Shown piece by piece: positions 1-7,947 of a DNA stretch of 39,494 nt (position 1 is the first letter of the stretch; the number at the start of each line of letters is the position of its first letter). This DNA comes from Streptomyces hygroscopicus (GTDB taxonomy: Bacteria > Actinomycetota > Actinomycetes > Streptomycetales > Streptomycetaceae). The notes under the pieces were generated by a model. The model saw only the letters and a list, made by a program, of their open reading frames with translations, made no database searches and had not been told where the DNA came from. A program made the position numbers and the translations under genes. Location of the stretch: positions 1 to 39,494 of the forward strand of contig NZ_LBMW01000059.1 in NCBI RefSeq assembly GCF_026168105.1, written 5' to 3'.

Positions 1-7
1 TCTTGGG

Positions 8-37
8 AAAACCCCGCACCTCACGGTGCGGGGTTTT
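8..37. terminator. Rho-independent-type terminator of the gene upstream of the window
   Basis: A perfect hairpin with 13-bp arms (8-20 and 25-37) and a 4-base TCAC loop. The outer ends are A4/T4, so it can end transcription in either direction. It probably closes the gene that precedes this window, because the next gene starts 20 bases downstream in the + direction. Confidence 0.85.
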
Positions 38-57
38 CTGCGTTTAGGCTCTTCAGC

Positions 58-702
58 ATGCGCTATGACCTCGTGATCTTCGACAACGACGGCGTCCTCG
101 TCGACAGTGAGCCCATCTCGAACCGCATTCTCGCCGCCTATCTGACCGAGCTCGGGCACCCGACCACGTACGAGGACTCCATCCGCGACTACATGGGGTC
201 GGCGATGCACCGGATCCATGACATCGTCCAGGAGCGCTCGGGACAGCGGCTGCCGACCGACTTCGACGACGTCTTCCACGCGCGCGTCTTCGCGGCGTTC
301 GAGCGGGAGTTGAAGCCCGTGGCCGGGATCATGGACGTTCTGGAGAAACTGGCCGCCGACCAGGTTCCGTACTGCGTGGCTTCGTCGGGGAGCCATGAGC
401 GGATCCGGGTGGGGCACCGGACGACCGGGCTCGATCGGTGGTTCGACAGCGGCCGGATCTTCAGTTCCCAGGACGTGGGGCGCGGGAAGCCGGCGCCCGA
501 CCTTTTCCTGTACGCGGCCGAGCGGATGGGCGTCGCCCCGAAGCGGTGCGTCGTCGTGGAGGACTCCCCGCTGGGCGTGCGGGCGGCCGTGGCGGCCGGG
601 ATGGACGTGCTGGGGTTCACCGCGATGACGCCCGCGGCGAGGCTCTCGGACGCCACGCAACTCTTCGCCGATATGAGGGACTTGGCTGACCTGGTGGTAT
701 GA
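58..702 (+). CDS. HAD family hydrolase, subfamily IA (beta-phosphoglucomutase-like)
   Basis: A 214-residue cytosolic phosphatase or phosphomutase of the haloacid dehalogenase superfamily. Motif I is FDNDGVLVDSE, with nucleophile Asp9 and general acid/base Asp11. Motif II is ASSGS near residue 108, motif III the lysine of GRGKPAPD, and motif IV the acidic VVEDSPLGV. The helical cap between motifs I and II is of the small C1 type found in beta-phosphoglucomutase and phosphoglycolate phosphatase relatives. The length is normal for subfamily IA. The substrate cannot be read from the sequence; small sugar phosphates are usual for the group. The ATG at 58 comes right after the terminator hairpin, so the transcript may be nearly leaderless: no clear Shine-Dalgarno site fits in the short gap. 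Confidence 0.9.
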   Translation: MRYDLVIFDNDGVLVDSEPISNRILAAYLTELGHPTTYEDSIRDYMGSAMHRIHDIVQERSGQRLPTDFDDVFHARVFAAFERELKPVAGIMDVLEKLAADQVPYCVASSGSHERIRVGHRTTGLDRWFDSGRIFSSQDVGRGKPAPDLFLYAAERMGVAPKRCVVVEDSPLGVRAAVAAGMDVLGFTAMTPAARLSDATQLFADMRDLADLVV

Positions 703-816
703 GCCGACCGTGGCGTGGAGGTGACCCCGGTCGGCGGGTCGGCACTGACATTTGTCATGCAGAGCTCCGGACGATCGTTTCTACTGGCGGTGGGGCAGCT
801 CCGCGAAGCTGAGTGC

Positions 817-1512
817 ATGACGACGAACACGGTTCCCCAGCGTCAGAGCAAGAAGAACAACTTCGCCCCGCTGATCATGGACGTGGCGGTGCCTGTCGGG
901 TCGTACTACCTGTTCAAGGACGGCCTCGGGGCGAGCACCCTCATGGCGCTCGGACTCAGCAGCGTCGTACCGGCCGTGCGGACCGTGGGGGGCCTGACCA
1001 GGGAGCGGCAGGTCAACGTCCTGGCCGCGCTGATCCTCTTCGTCAACGTCGTCGGGCTGCTGCTCGGCTTCGTCGCCGGCGACCCGCGACTGATGCTCGC
1101 CAAGGAGAGCGGAGTCAGCAGCGCGATCGGGATCGGGATCCTGGTCTCCGTGGCGCTGGGGAAGCCGATGATGACGGCGGGCATGAAGCCCTGGCTGGTG
1201 AAGGGGGACGCGGAGCGGGAGGTGGCCTGGGCGCGGCTGCAGAGCGGGTCCCCCGCCTTCCGGCGGGCGGAGCGCGTCTTCTCGTCGGTGTGGGGTGTGG
1301 TCCTCCTCGCCGAATGCGTGGTCCGGGCCGTGGGTGCCTACACGGTTCCGGTGGACACGATGGTCTGGCTTGGCACGGTCATCCTGATCGTCGCGATGGT
1401 GCTGGCGTTCGCCGTGAGCGGGGCGCTCGCCGCAGGTCCGATGGAGCAGATGCTCACCGCGGAGGTGAAGGCCCAGGTCTCCCCCGCGCTCGCGGTCGCC
1501 GCCGCCGAGTAA
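817..1512 (+). CDS. VC0807 family integral membrane protein
   Basis: A 231-residue membrane protein of unknown function. It has about five or six hydrophobic segments, for example around the PVGSYYLF/STLMALGLSSVVPAV, NVLAALILFVNVVGLLLGF, SAIGIGILVSVALG and WLGTVILIVAMVLAFAVSGALAAG stretches. Other regions include the charged loop GDAEREVAWARLQSGSPAFRRAERVFS. This arrangement matches what is annotated in actinobacteria as the VC0807 family, an assignment made from memory of the family's look. The ATG at 817 is chosen because residues encoded upstream of it (from 715) look like non-coding leader; the N-terminus MTTNTVPQRQSKKNN is a plausible cytoplasmic tail. It stands alone between a HAD hydrolase and an MFS gene on the same strand. 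Confidence 0.75.
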   Translation: MTTNTVPQRQSKKNNFAPLIMDVAVPVGSYYLFKDGLGASTLMALGLSSVVPAVRTVGGLTRERQVNVLAALILFVNVVGLLLGFVAGDPRLMLAKESGVSSAIGIGILVSVALGKPMMTAGMKPWLVKGDAEREVAWARLQSGSPAFRRAERVFSSVWGVVLLAECVVRAVGAYTVPVDTMVWLGTVILIVAMVLAFAVSGALAAGPMEQMLTAEVKAQVSPALAVAAAE

Positions 1513-1532
1513 AGATGAACAAAAATCATCTT
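1512..1532. repeat. AT-rich inverted repeat between the VC0807-type gene and the MFS gene
   Basis: Perfect 7-bp arms AAGATGA/TCATCTT separated by the 7-base spacer ACAAAAA. The left arm begins on the last base of the upstream stop codon. The A-rich spacer is unlike the surrounding GC-rich DNA. It could be a weak terminator or an operator for the MFS gene that starts 47 bases later. Confidence 0.5.
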
Positions 1533-1578
1533 CGGCTGAATCTACCCACCGGTAGACCGGGGCCCTACGCTCGCCGCC

Positions 1579-2790
1579 ATGACAGATGTGCTGCGGCGCG
1601 GTAGGGCCTCTCTGGCGTTCAGCTTCTTCGCCCAGGGCGCCACCTTCGCCCTGCTGGTGACCCGGATCCCGGCCATCCAGAGCCGGTACGGGGTCTCCGA
1701 TGCCCTGCTCCCCGTCTTCCTCGCCGCGGTGCCGGTTCTCGCGGGCGTCGGCAGCGTGACGGCCGAGCAGCTGGTCAAGCGCGTCCGGCCCAGCCGGCTG
1801 CTGCGCTGGTCGCAGCCCGTCGTACTGCTCGCCCTTCTCGGGGTGGGGGCCGGGCGGCACATGGCCGAACTGGCGCTCGCTCTGGCCGCGTTCGGGCTGG
1901 CCGTGGGTGCGCTGGACGCGTCGATGAACATGCTCGGGGTCAGTCTTCAGCGGACGTACGGGCGCAGCATCATGCTTGGGTTCCACGCCGCCTACAGCCT
2001 CGGCGGGATCGTCGGTGCCTCGCTCGCCTGGGTGGGCGCACACTGGCATCTGGCGCTGTGGGTGTCGTACCTGCCGGTCGTCGTGGTGCTGCTTCCGGCC
2101 GCCTTCCTGGGCAGCCGGTGGTACGTCGACGGGGGCGTGCCCGGTACGGACGTGCCCAAGGCCGAGGCCGGTCCGGTCGTCTTCAAACTGCTGCTGCCGC
2201 TCTGTCTGGTGATGACCTTCGCGTACATCGGGGACTCGACCGTCTCCAACTGGAGCGCGAAGTATCTGCAGGACACGCTGGGGAGTTCGGAGCAGCTGGC
2301 GACTGTCCCGTACAACGTCTACATGATCACCACGCTGCTGGGGCGCTCCATCGGGGACCTCGGGGTGCGGCGCTTCGGCGCCGTGGCGGTCGTGCGACTG
2401 GGGGCGCTGGTGGCGGCGCTCGGGTTCGCGGTGGTGGCGGGGGCGCCCGGGGCCTGGGTCGGGATGCTCGGATTCACTCTGCTGGGTCTGGGGCTGTGCG
2501 TGCTCGTGCCGCAGACCTTCGCGGCCGCGGGGCGGCTGTTCCCCGGGGCCTCGGACACGGCCATCGCTCGCCTCAACATCTTCAACTACGTGGGCTTTCT
2601 GATCGGCTCCCCGTTGGTGGGCGCGCTCGGGGACGCCTGGAACTACCGCGCCGCCATGCTCGTACCGATGGCGTTGGTCCTGGTGACGCTGGTGTACGCC
2701 CGTTCGTTCGCTGCTCAACAGGACCGATACGGTGGCGGGCATGAGCGGCCGAGCACAGCTGATGTGGGACGAGGCGGTAACGGGGTATGA
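1579..2790 (+). CDS. Major facilitator superfamily transporter
   Basis: A 403-residue polytopic inner-membrane transporter with the length and roughly 12 hydrophobic segments of the MFS. The N-half begins SLAFSFFAQGATFALLVTRIPAIQSRYG, reminiscent of the YbjJ/FucP-like group in which the early TRIPAIQ...YGVSD region is conserved. A short charged stretch (SRWYVDGGVPGTDVPKAEAG) forms the central cytoplasmic loop. The substrate is unknown; sugars or small metabolites are possible for YbjJ-like members. The ATG at 1579 follows an intergenic inverted repeat. The 3' end overlaps the start of acuC by about 50 bases, which suggests the two are transcribed together. Confidence 0.85.
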   Translation: MTDVLRRGRASLAFSFFAQGATFALLVTRIPAIQSRYGVSDALLPVFLAAVPVLAGVGSVTAEQLVKRVRPSRLLRWSQPVVLLALLGVGAGRHMAELALALAAFGLAVGALDASMNMLGVSLQRTYGRSIMLGFHAAYSLGGIVGASLAWVGAHWHLALWVSYLPVVVVLLPAAFLGSRWYVDGGVPGTDVPKAEAGPVVFKLLLPLCLVMTFAYIGDSTVSNWSAKYLQDTLGSSEQLATVPYNVYMITTLLGRSIGDLGVRRFGAVAVVRLGALVAALGFAVVAGAPGAWVGMLGFTLLGLGLCVLVPQTFAAAGRLFPGASDTAIARLNIFNYVGFLIGSPLVGALGDAWNYRAAMLVPMALVLVTLVYARSFAAQQDRYGGGHERPSTADVGRGGNGV

Positions 2791-3913
2791 CTTCGGACCG
2801 GAGCATCCGATGGATCCGGTCCGGCTCGCGCTGACCAGAAGGCTGGTGGACGCCTTCGGGCTCGACAGGGACGTCGAGGTGGTCGCGGCGAGGGCCGCGG
2901 GCGACTCGACGCTGCGACTGGTGCATCGCGGGGACTACGTGGAGGCGGTGAAGGCCGCGTCCGCGGACCCGGGTTCGGCCGACGGGTCCTATGGTCTCGG
3001 GACGCTGGACGATCCCGCCTTCGCCGGGATGCACGAGGTGTCCGCGCTGATCGCGGGGCAGTCGGTGGGAGCGGCCGAGGCGGTGTGGCGCGGCGACGCG
3101 CTGCACGCGGTGAACTTCGCGGGCGGCCTGCACCACGCAATGCCCGGGGGTGCCGCCGGGTTCTGCATCTACAACGACGCGTCGCTCGCGATCGCCCGGC
3201 TGCTGGAGCTGGGTGCCGAGCGGGTCGCCTATGTGGACGTGGACGTGCACCACGGGGACGGCGTGCAGGCCGCGTTCTGGGACGATCCCCGGGTTCTGAC
3301 CGTTTCGCTGCACGAGCACCCGCGGACGCTCTTCCCGCAGACCGGGTGGCCGGACGAGACGGGCGCCCCGAGTGCGGAGGGCAGCGCGGTGAACCTGGCA
3401 CTGCCGGCCGGGACGGGGGACGCGGGGTGGCTGCGGGCCTTCCACGCCGTCGTGCCGGAGCTGCTCGCCGACTTCCGGCCGCAGGTGCTGGTCACCCAGC
3501 ACGGTGCCGACACCCACTTCGAGGATCCGCTCGCGCATCTCGCCGTGTCGCTGGACGCCCAGCGGGCCGTGCAGGTCGCGTGTCACGACCTGGCTCACAA
3601 GTACGCCGGGGGGCGCTGGGTCGCACTCGGCGGCGGCGGGTACGCGGTCGTGGAGGTCGTACCGCGCTCGTGGACGCATCTCGTGGCCGTCGCGGCGGGG
3701 CGACCGATCGAGCCGGAGACCGGGATCCCCGAGAGCTGGCGGCAGGAAGTCTTCGCCCGTACACGGCAGTTGGCGCCGATGCGGATGACGGACGGGCGGT
3801 GGCCGGTGGCGTTCGCGGACTGGGAGTCGGGGTACGACCCCGCGGACCGCCTCGACCAGGCGGTGCTGGCGACGCGCAGGGCGGTGTTTCCGCTGCGCGG
3901 GCTGTTGGCGTGA
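2741..3913 (+). CDS. acuC: Acetoin utilization protein AcuC (class I/II histone deacetylase fold)
   Basis: A 390-residue zinc-dependent deacetylase of the arginase/HDAC fold. In Bacillus, AcuC deacetylates and so activates acetyl-CoA synthetase; the same role is likely here. Conserved pieces are present in order: YDFGPEHPMDPVR at the N-terminus, the paired-histidine motif GGLHHAMPGGAAGFCIYND, the metal-binding DVDVHHGDGVQ, the QHGADTHFEDPLAH segment carrying the second metal Asp, and LGGGGY with the transition-state Tyr. I chose ATG 2741 (MSGRAQLMWD) over GTG 2732, three codons earlier, because it fits the usual N-terminus of the family. It overlaps the MFS gene by about 50 bases. Confidence 0.92.
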   Translation: MSGRAQLMWDEAVTGYDFGPEHPMDPVRLALTRRLVDAFGLDRDVEVVAARAAGDSTLRLVHRGDYVEAVKAASADPGSADGSYGLGTLDDPAFAGMHEVSALIAGQSVGAAEAVWRGDALHAVNFAGGLHHAMPGGAAGFCIYNDASLAIARLLELGAERVAYVDVDVHHGDGVQAAFWDDPRVLTVSLHEHPRTLFPQTGWPDETGAPSAEGSAVNLALPAGTGDAGWLRAFHAVVPELLADFRPQVLVTQHGADTHFEDPLAHLAVSLDAQRAVQVACHDLAHKYAGGRWVALGGGGYAVVEVVPRSWTHLVAVAAGRPIEPETGIPESWRQEVFARTRQLAPMRMTDGRWPVAFADWESGYDPADRLDQAVLATRRAVFPLRGLLA

Positions 3914-4040
3914 GAGCCGGGCAGGCGGGCTCACCCGGCCGCCGTGGGCGTCGGCTGCCCGACGGGTCGGATTACGCCGATTGTGGGGTGTTTCGGTGTT
4001 TTGGGCGCGGAGCCGGGGCGCTTGGGCCAGCATCGCTGAC

Positions 4041-4856
4041 GTGTTGAGCACCGGAGCACTGCGGGCCCATCTGCTGGCTGCCCGGCTGGCCGGGTCCGTG
4101 GCCACGTCCCGTGAGGAGAGTCTGCGGAGTTATCGGCTCTTCGCCGCGCGCGACCCTCGCGTTCTGATCGGACTTGATCCCGAATGGACGTGGGGGCCCC
4201 AGGATTTGATCGAATTGATGGCGGACAAGTGCGGGGTTTCCGCCGACCCTGGTTATGTCTCCGGGCATGATGTGATCGATCCCGAGCGCACGCTGGAGGG
4301 CCTGGACGCCTTCGCCGAGCGCGTCGGCAGGGCCGGACGGGAGGGGGCGGCGGTACTCCTCGGTACCGGGCACCCGCACCGGCTGCTTGGCTTCCACGCC
4401 GCGCTCGCGGACGCTTTGTCGACGGCGGGATGTACGGTCCTCACACCGGCGCAGGGTCGCCGTGTCGACATAACGACCCGGTTCGGCCTACGCACGTACA
4501 ACCTTGATTACGTACGAGGAGTCGCTCTCGTGCGAAATCCCGGGGCCGGAGCCGCCGGTGGTGAACCCGGCGCTCACACGCACTCGCCGCTCCCGGTTCG
4601 CATCGCGCTGGCCGCCGCGGCGGAGGCGGGAGGGCCATTGCCGGAACTCGTCATTGGGGACCACGGCTGGGTCTGCGGGGCAGGTCAGCTGGGGTTCGAG
4701 ACCATCGGTCTGGCCGATACGGACGACCCCGCGCTCTTCGTCGGTGAGGCGGAGGGGCGCGTGTCCGTCGTCGTTCCACTTGATGACGCTGTGCGGTCTG
4801 ATTACTACCGACCGCTTACTCGCTATGTACTCAATCGAGCGTGTCTGTCACAGTAA
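4041..4856 (+). CDS. Conserved actinobacterial protein, usually annotated as a phosphatase
   Basis: About 271 residues from GTG 4041 (VLSTGALRAHLLAARLAG); the in-frame ATG at 3981 would add an unlikely Trp/Arg-rich leader. Its family is commonly called phosphatase in Streptomyces annotations, but I see no canonical phosphatase signature that I can defend. Visible segments include GLDPEWTWGPQDLIELMADKCG, LLGTGHPHRL and the C-terminal VIGDHGWVCGAGQLGFETIGLADTDDPALFVGEAEG, which has the Asp/His-rich look of a metal-dependent enzyme. There is no signal peptide, so it is probably cytosolic. It lies between acuC and the excisionase-like regulator on the same strand. The function should be treated as unknown. 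Confidence 0.75.
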   Translation: MLSTGALRAHLLAARLAGSVATSREESLRSYRLFAARDPRVLIGLDPEWTWGPQDLIELMADKCGVSADPGYVSGHDVIDPERTLEGLDAFAERVGRAGREGAAVLLGTGHPHRLLGFHAALADALSTAGCTVLTPAQGRRVDITTRFGLRTYNLDYVRGVALVRNPGAGAAGGEPGAHTHSPLPVRIALAAAAEAGGPLPELVIGDHGWVCGAGQLGFETIGLADTDDPALFVGEAEGRVSVVVPLDDAVRSDYYRPLTRYVLNRACLSQ

Positions 4857-4985
4857 GCCGCCGATGGCATCCCCTCTTCCCCACTCGCATCACCCGCCCC
4901 TAGTCTGGGGAGTGAGCACGCAGCGACGAAGAGTCACCGGAAGGGGAAGCCGGTGGCCGTCGAGTGCGGAAGGTTCAGGTGTGTC

Positions 4986-5198
4986 ATGGCTGCAGCTGGC
5001 GAGAGGCCTCTGAACGAGGTTCAGTTCCTGACCGTGGCGGAAGTTGCCTCGGTGATGCGAGTGTCGAAGATGACCGTGTACCGGCTGGTGCACAGCGGTC
5101 ATCTGCCGGCGATCCGGGTGGGGAGGTCCTTCCGGGTGCCGGAGCAAGCGGTTCACGAGTACCTCCGCGAGAGCTATGTGGGGGTGGAGACGGCTTGA
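4986..5198 (+). CDS. Excisionase/BldC-like helix-turn-helix DNA-binding protein
   Basis: A 70-residue protein made almost entirely of one MerR/excisionase-type winged helix-turn-helix: LTVAEVASVMRVSKMTVYRLVHSG is the HTH, and HLPAIRVGRSFRVPEQAVHEYL is the wing and following helix. BldC and phage excisionases have the same layout, but BldC itself is another gene. It is expected to bind DNA cooperatively on direct repeats. The start is ATG 4986 with GGAAGG 12 bases upstream; an in-frame GTG at 4953 also has a purine-rich site (GGAAGGGGAAG) and would add 11 residues. This gene next to bS22 is, from memory, a conserved Streptomyces arrangement. Confidence 0.9.
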   Translation: MAAAGERPLNEVQFLTVAEVASVMRVSKMTVYRLVHSGHLPAIRVGRSFRVPEQAVHEYLRESYVGVETA

Positions 5199-5339
5199 CG
5201 GCGGCCCGGGAGGCTCGTCGCGGCCTCCCGGGACACCTCGATTACGACCTCAGCGCTCGGGCGGGTAGGCTAGCCCCTCGTAGGTCGTGTGGGCCCATGG
5301 CGCCCAGCACCGAGTGATGAGAAGTGAGCGAGGGTAGTC

Positions 5340-5438
5340 GTGGGCTCTGTTATCAAGAAGCGGCGCAAGCGGATGGCCAAGAAGAAGCACCGCAAGCTGC
5401 TCAAGCGCACTCGCGTTCAGCGTCGTAACAAGAAGTAG
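5340..5438 (+). CDS. Small ribosomal subunit protein bS22 (AURKAIP1/COX24 domain)
   Basis: A 32-residue, extremely basic protein starting GTG at 5340 (MGSVIKKRRKRMAKKKHRKL) and ending RTRVQRRNKK before the TAG at 5436-5438. It is too short for ordinary ORF callers. The AURKAIP1/COX24 motif of repeated K/R with KKHRKLLKRTR matches the bS22 protein found in mycobacterial 30S subunits, where it sits near the decoding centre. The ribosome site GAGGG lies about 7 bases upstream. The adenine and lysine content is high for this genome. It is followed at once by two strong terminator hairpins, consistent with a short abundant mRNA. Confidence 0.93.
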   Translation: MGSVIKKRRKRMAKKKHRKLLKRTRVQRRNKK

Positions 5439-5462
5439 GGCGCGGCCCCGTCAGGGGCGCCC
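5438..5462 (+). terminator. Hairpin directly after bS22
   Basis: GGGCG pairs with CGCCC and CCCC with GGGG around a GTCA loop, with a small internal bulge. It is followed by TTGCTTCT. The hairpin begins on the last base of the bS22 stop codon. Confidence 0.7.
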
Positions 5463-5489
5463 TTGCTTCTGTGCGCGAGCGCGCGTAGT

Positions 5490-5514
5490 GGCCCCCCACC
5501 ATCGGTGGGGGGCC
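5490..5514 (+). terminator. Second, perfect terminator hairpin after bS22
   Basis: Perfect 11-bp arms (5490-5500 and 5504-5514) around a 3-base ATC loop, followed by GTTGTC. Together with the hairpin at 5438-5462 it should isolate bS22 from the downstream SDR-acyltransferase pair. Confidence 0.8.
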
Positions 5515-5723
5515 GTTGTCATCTCCGAACTCCCCTGTGCGCAAGCCCGGTGGGGCCAAATGGCTTGGACTGGTCGTACGTACGGGGGTGTCGTCACTTC
5601 GTGCATCGGGCGGTCATCACAGCGCAACATCGACCCGCTAAGTTGGCCGCACACGGGGTACGCGGAGGCTGACGGGCGCAGCTGCGTCCACCACTGGACG
5701 TGACGGGAAGAGAGGCGCTGATC

Positions 5724-6785
5724 TTGGGCAAGGTCGTGCTAGTGACCGGAGTGGCCCGCCGGCTCGGCGGCCGGTTCGTACGACGGATCCAGCGTGACCC
5801 GGAGGTCGACCGTGTGGTCGCGGTGGACGCGGTCCCACCCGAGCACCATCTGGGCGGCGCCGACTTCATCCGGGCCGACATCCGTCAGCCCACCATCGCC
5901 CGTGTGCTCGCCGAGCACTCCGTCGACACCGTCGTCCACATGGACGTGACCGGCACCCCGCTGGGCAGCGGCAGCCGGGCCACGGTCAAGGAGACCAACG
6001 TCATCGGCACCATGCAACTGCTCGGCGCGTGCCAGAAGTCCCCGAGCGTCAAACGGCTCGTCGTGAAGTCCAGTACGAACGTGTACGGATCCGCGCCCCG
6101 TGACCCCGCCGTCTTCACCGAGACGACCCCGCCCAAGTCCCTGCCCAGCGGCGGGTTCGCCAAGGACGCCGTCGAGGTCGAGGGCTATGTACGGGGCTTC
6201 GCGCGGCGCCGGCCCGATGTCGCCGTCTGCGTGCTGCGCTTCGCCAACATCCTGGGTGCGAGCGCGGATTCGCCCCTCGCCTCGTACTTCTCGCTGCCGG
6301 TGCTGCCCACCGTCCTCGGGTATGACCCGCGGCTGCAGTTCGTGCACGAGGACGATGTGATCGAGGTGCTGCGGATCGGCTCGCACGAGCCGCAGCGCGG
6401 CACGCTCAACAGCGGCACGTTCAACGTCGCCGGGGACGGGGTGCTCCTGCTGTCGCAGTGCGCGCGGCGCCTGGGCCGGCCCACCGTGCCCCTGCTGCTG
6501 CCCGCGGTCACCTGGGTCGGCTCCGCGGTGCGGACGCTGGGCATGACCGACTTCTCGCCCGAGCAGATCCGGCTGCTCACCCATGGCCGGGTCGTGGCGA
6601 CGGACCAGATGCGCGAGACGCTCGGATACGAGCCGAAGTACACGACCGCGGAAACGTTCGCGGACTTCGCGCGCAGCCGCGGGCCCGGCCTGCTGCCGCC
6701 GGAGGCCCTTGCGGGGGCCGTCGACCGGATCGCCGCACTGCCCGCCCTGGGCGGCGGCCACCCCCCGACGCAGAGCGCCAACTGA
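5724..6785 (+). CDS. NAD-dependent epimerase/dehydratase-like protein with atypical active site
   Basis: About 353 residues with the extended short-chain dehydrogenase (SDR) Rossmann fold. The nucleotide loop is TGVARRLG at residues 8-15, so the middle Gly of TGxxGxxG is Arg. The conserved serine strand is VVKSSTNVYGSAP (residues 114-125), and the later FANILG segment and HEDDV are typical of UDP-sugar epimerases. The YxxxK pair is broken: Lys147 is present in GGFAKDAVE but Gly143 stands where Tyr is expected. It may therefore bind NAD without normal redox catalysis. TTG 5724 is preferred: AGAGAGG lies 8 bases before it, while the GTG at 5700 has no ribosome site. The end nearly touches the acyltransferase start, indicating an operon. 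Confidence 0.82.
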   Translation: MGKVVLVTGVARRLGGRFVRRIQRDPEVDRVVAVDAVPPEHHLGGADFIRADIRQPTIARVLAEHSVDTVVHMDVTGTPLGSGSRATVKETNVIGTMQLLGACQKSPSVKRLVVKSSTNVYGSAPRDPAVFTETTPPKSLPSGGFAKDAVEVEGYVRGFARRRPDVAVCVLRFANILGASADSPLASYFSLPVLPTVLGYDPRLQFVHEDDVIEVLRIGSHEPQRGTLNSGTFNVAGDGVLLLSQCARRLGRPTVPLLLPAVTWVGSAVRTLGMTDFSPEQIRLLTHGRVVATDQMRETLGYEPKYTTAETFADFARSRGPGLLPPEALAGAVDRIAALPALGGGHPPTQSAN

Positions 6786-6799
6786 GGAGCGCATCAACA

Positions 6800-7846
6800 A
6801 TGGCGGACGCCAAGGTCATTCCGTTCGACGACGACCGGACCCGCGGGGCTGCCGTGCAGCGGCCGCCGCGGCGCCGGAGCGCGGGCAGCCGGCGAGGGGG
6901 CGAGCCCGCGGTGGTCCGCGAGGTCCAGCCCCTGCCCAGCAGGGCGGTCCCGCAGGATGATGTTCCTGTGACGCGTGAGGAAAGGCCGCCGGCTCGCCGC
7001 CAGGAGGGGGGTCTGGAGCGGCGCATCGCCGGGGGCCTGGCCTTCCTGCGGCGGCGTCTGACGGGCGACTACGAGGTCGACGACTTCGGTTACGACGAGG
7101 AGCTCACCGACCAGGTCCTGATGTCGCTGCTGCGGCCGGTGTACGAGAAGTACTTCCGGGTCGAGGTGAAGGGCATCGAGAACATCCCGTCCAAGGGCGG
7201 GGCGCTCGTCGTCGCCAACCACTCCGGCACGCTGCCGCTGGACGGCCTGATGCTGCAGGTCGCCGTGCACGACAACCATCCCGCGGGCCGCCATCTCAGG
7301 CTGCTCGCGGCCGACCTGGTCTTCATGCTGCCGGTGGTCAACGAGCTGGCCCGCAAGGCAGGCCACACCCTGGCCTGCGCGGAGGACGCCGAGCGGCTGC
7401 TGGAGCGGGGCGAGGTCGTCGGTGTGATGCCGGAGGGCTTCAAGGGCATCGGCAAGCCGTTCAGCGAGCGCTACAAGCTGCAACGTTTCGGCCGCGGCGG
7501 CTTCGTCTCCACGGCCCTGCGGGCCGGCACGCCGATCGTCCCGTGCTCGATCGTCGGGGCCGAGGAGATCTACCCGATGATCGGCAATGCGAAGACCCTT
7601 GCGCGGCTGCTGGGTTTCCCGTACTTCCCGATCACACCCACCTTCCCGTGGCTGGGTCCGCTGGGGATGATCCCGATGCCGACGAAGTGGACGATCCAGT
7701 TCGGCGAGCCGATCCCCACGGACGGTTTTCCGCCGGAGGCCGCCGAGGACCCGATGCTGATGTTCAACCTGACGGACCAGGTCAGGGAGCAGATCCAGCA
7801 CACGCTGTACAAGCTCCTCGTGCAGCGCAGGTCGGTCTTCTTCTGA
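6800..7846 (+). CDS. PlsC-like lysophospholipid acyltransferase family protein
   Basis: 348 residues. Residues 1-90 are a charged, low-complexity, Arg/Pro-rich extension; the acyltransferase domain follows. The catalytic His is in NHSGTLPLD (His141, Asp148), a longer-spaced version of the usual HX4D as found in monoacylglycerol-acyltransferase-like members. The acceptor phosphate motif is MPEGFKGIGKPF, followed by RFGRGGF and a GTPIVPCSIVGAEE segment, all typical of LPLAT proteins. It probably acylates a lysophospholipid or related lipid on the inner face of the membrane. ATG 6800 follows GAGGAG and lies 14 bases after the SDR stop, so the two are very likely cotranscribed and may act on the same lipid-linked substrate (inference). 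Confidence 0.88.
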   Translation: MADAKVIPFDDDRTRGAAVQRPPRRRSAGSRRGGEPAVVREVQPLPSRAVPQDDVPVTREERPPARRQEGGLERRIAGGLAFLRRRLTGDYEVDDFGYDEELTDQVLMSLLRPVYEKYFRVEVKGIENIPSKGGALVVANHSGTLPLDGLMLQVAVHDNHPAGRHLRLLAADLVFMLPVVNELARKAGHTLACAEDAERLLERGEVVGVMPEGFKGIGKPFSERYKLQRFGRGGFVSTALRAGTPIVPCSIVGAEEIYPMIGNAKTLARLLGFPYFPITPTFPWLGPLGMIPMPTKWTIQFGEPIPTDGFPPEAAEDPMLMFNLTDQVREQIQHTLYKLLVQRRSVFF

Positions 7847-7869
7847 GTCGGCGGTCACCGGGTTTCCGC

Positions 7870-7920
7870 GTACGACGACGGGGGCGCTCCCTGGCAGCAG
7901 GGGCGCCCCCGTCGTCGTAC
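7870..7920. terminator. Long bidirectional terminator between convergent acyltransferase and rsbN
   Basis: Perfect 18-bp arms (7870-7887 and 7903-7920) plus an inner CCCT/AGGG extension around GGCAGC. It lies exactly between the convergent stops. The outer arm TACGACGACGGGGGCGC is almost the same as that of the terminator at 30029-30078. Confidence 0.9.
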
Positions 7921-7947
7921 GAGTGCTGCTTGTTCTCCGTGCGACTG

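Noticed and set aside
781..2742. A 653-codon open frame on the minus strand opposite the membrane protein and MFS genes
   Set aside because: It is composed mostly of Arg, His, Pro, Gly and Gln with no fold signature, as expected for the antisense of GC-rich genes; the same holds for long minus frames at 2582-4105, 13022-16451 and 16473-17789.
5242..5271. Promoter for bS22 with TAGGCT as -10
   Set aside because: No acceptable -35 at 16-19 bases; it may be real but the evidence is too weak to list.
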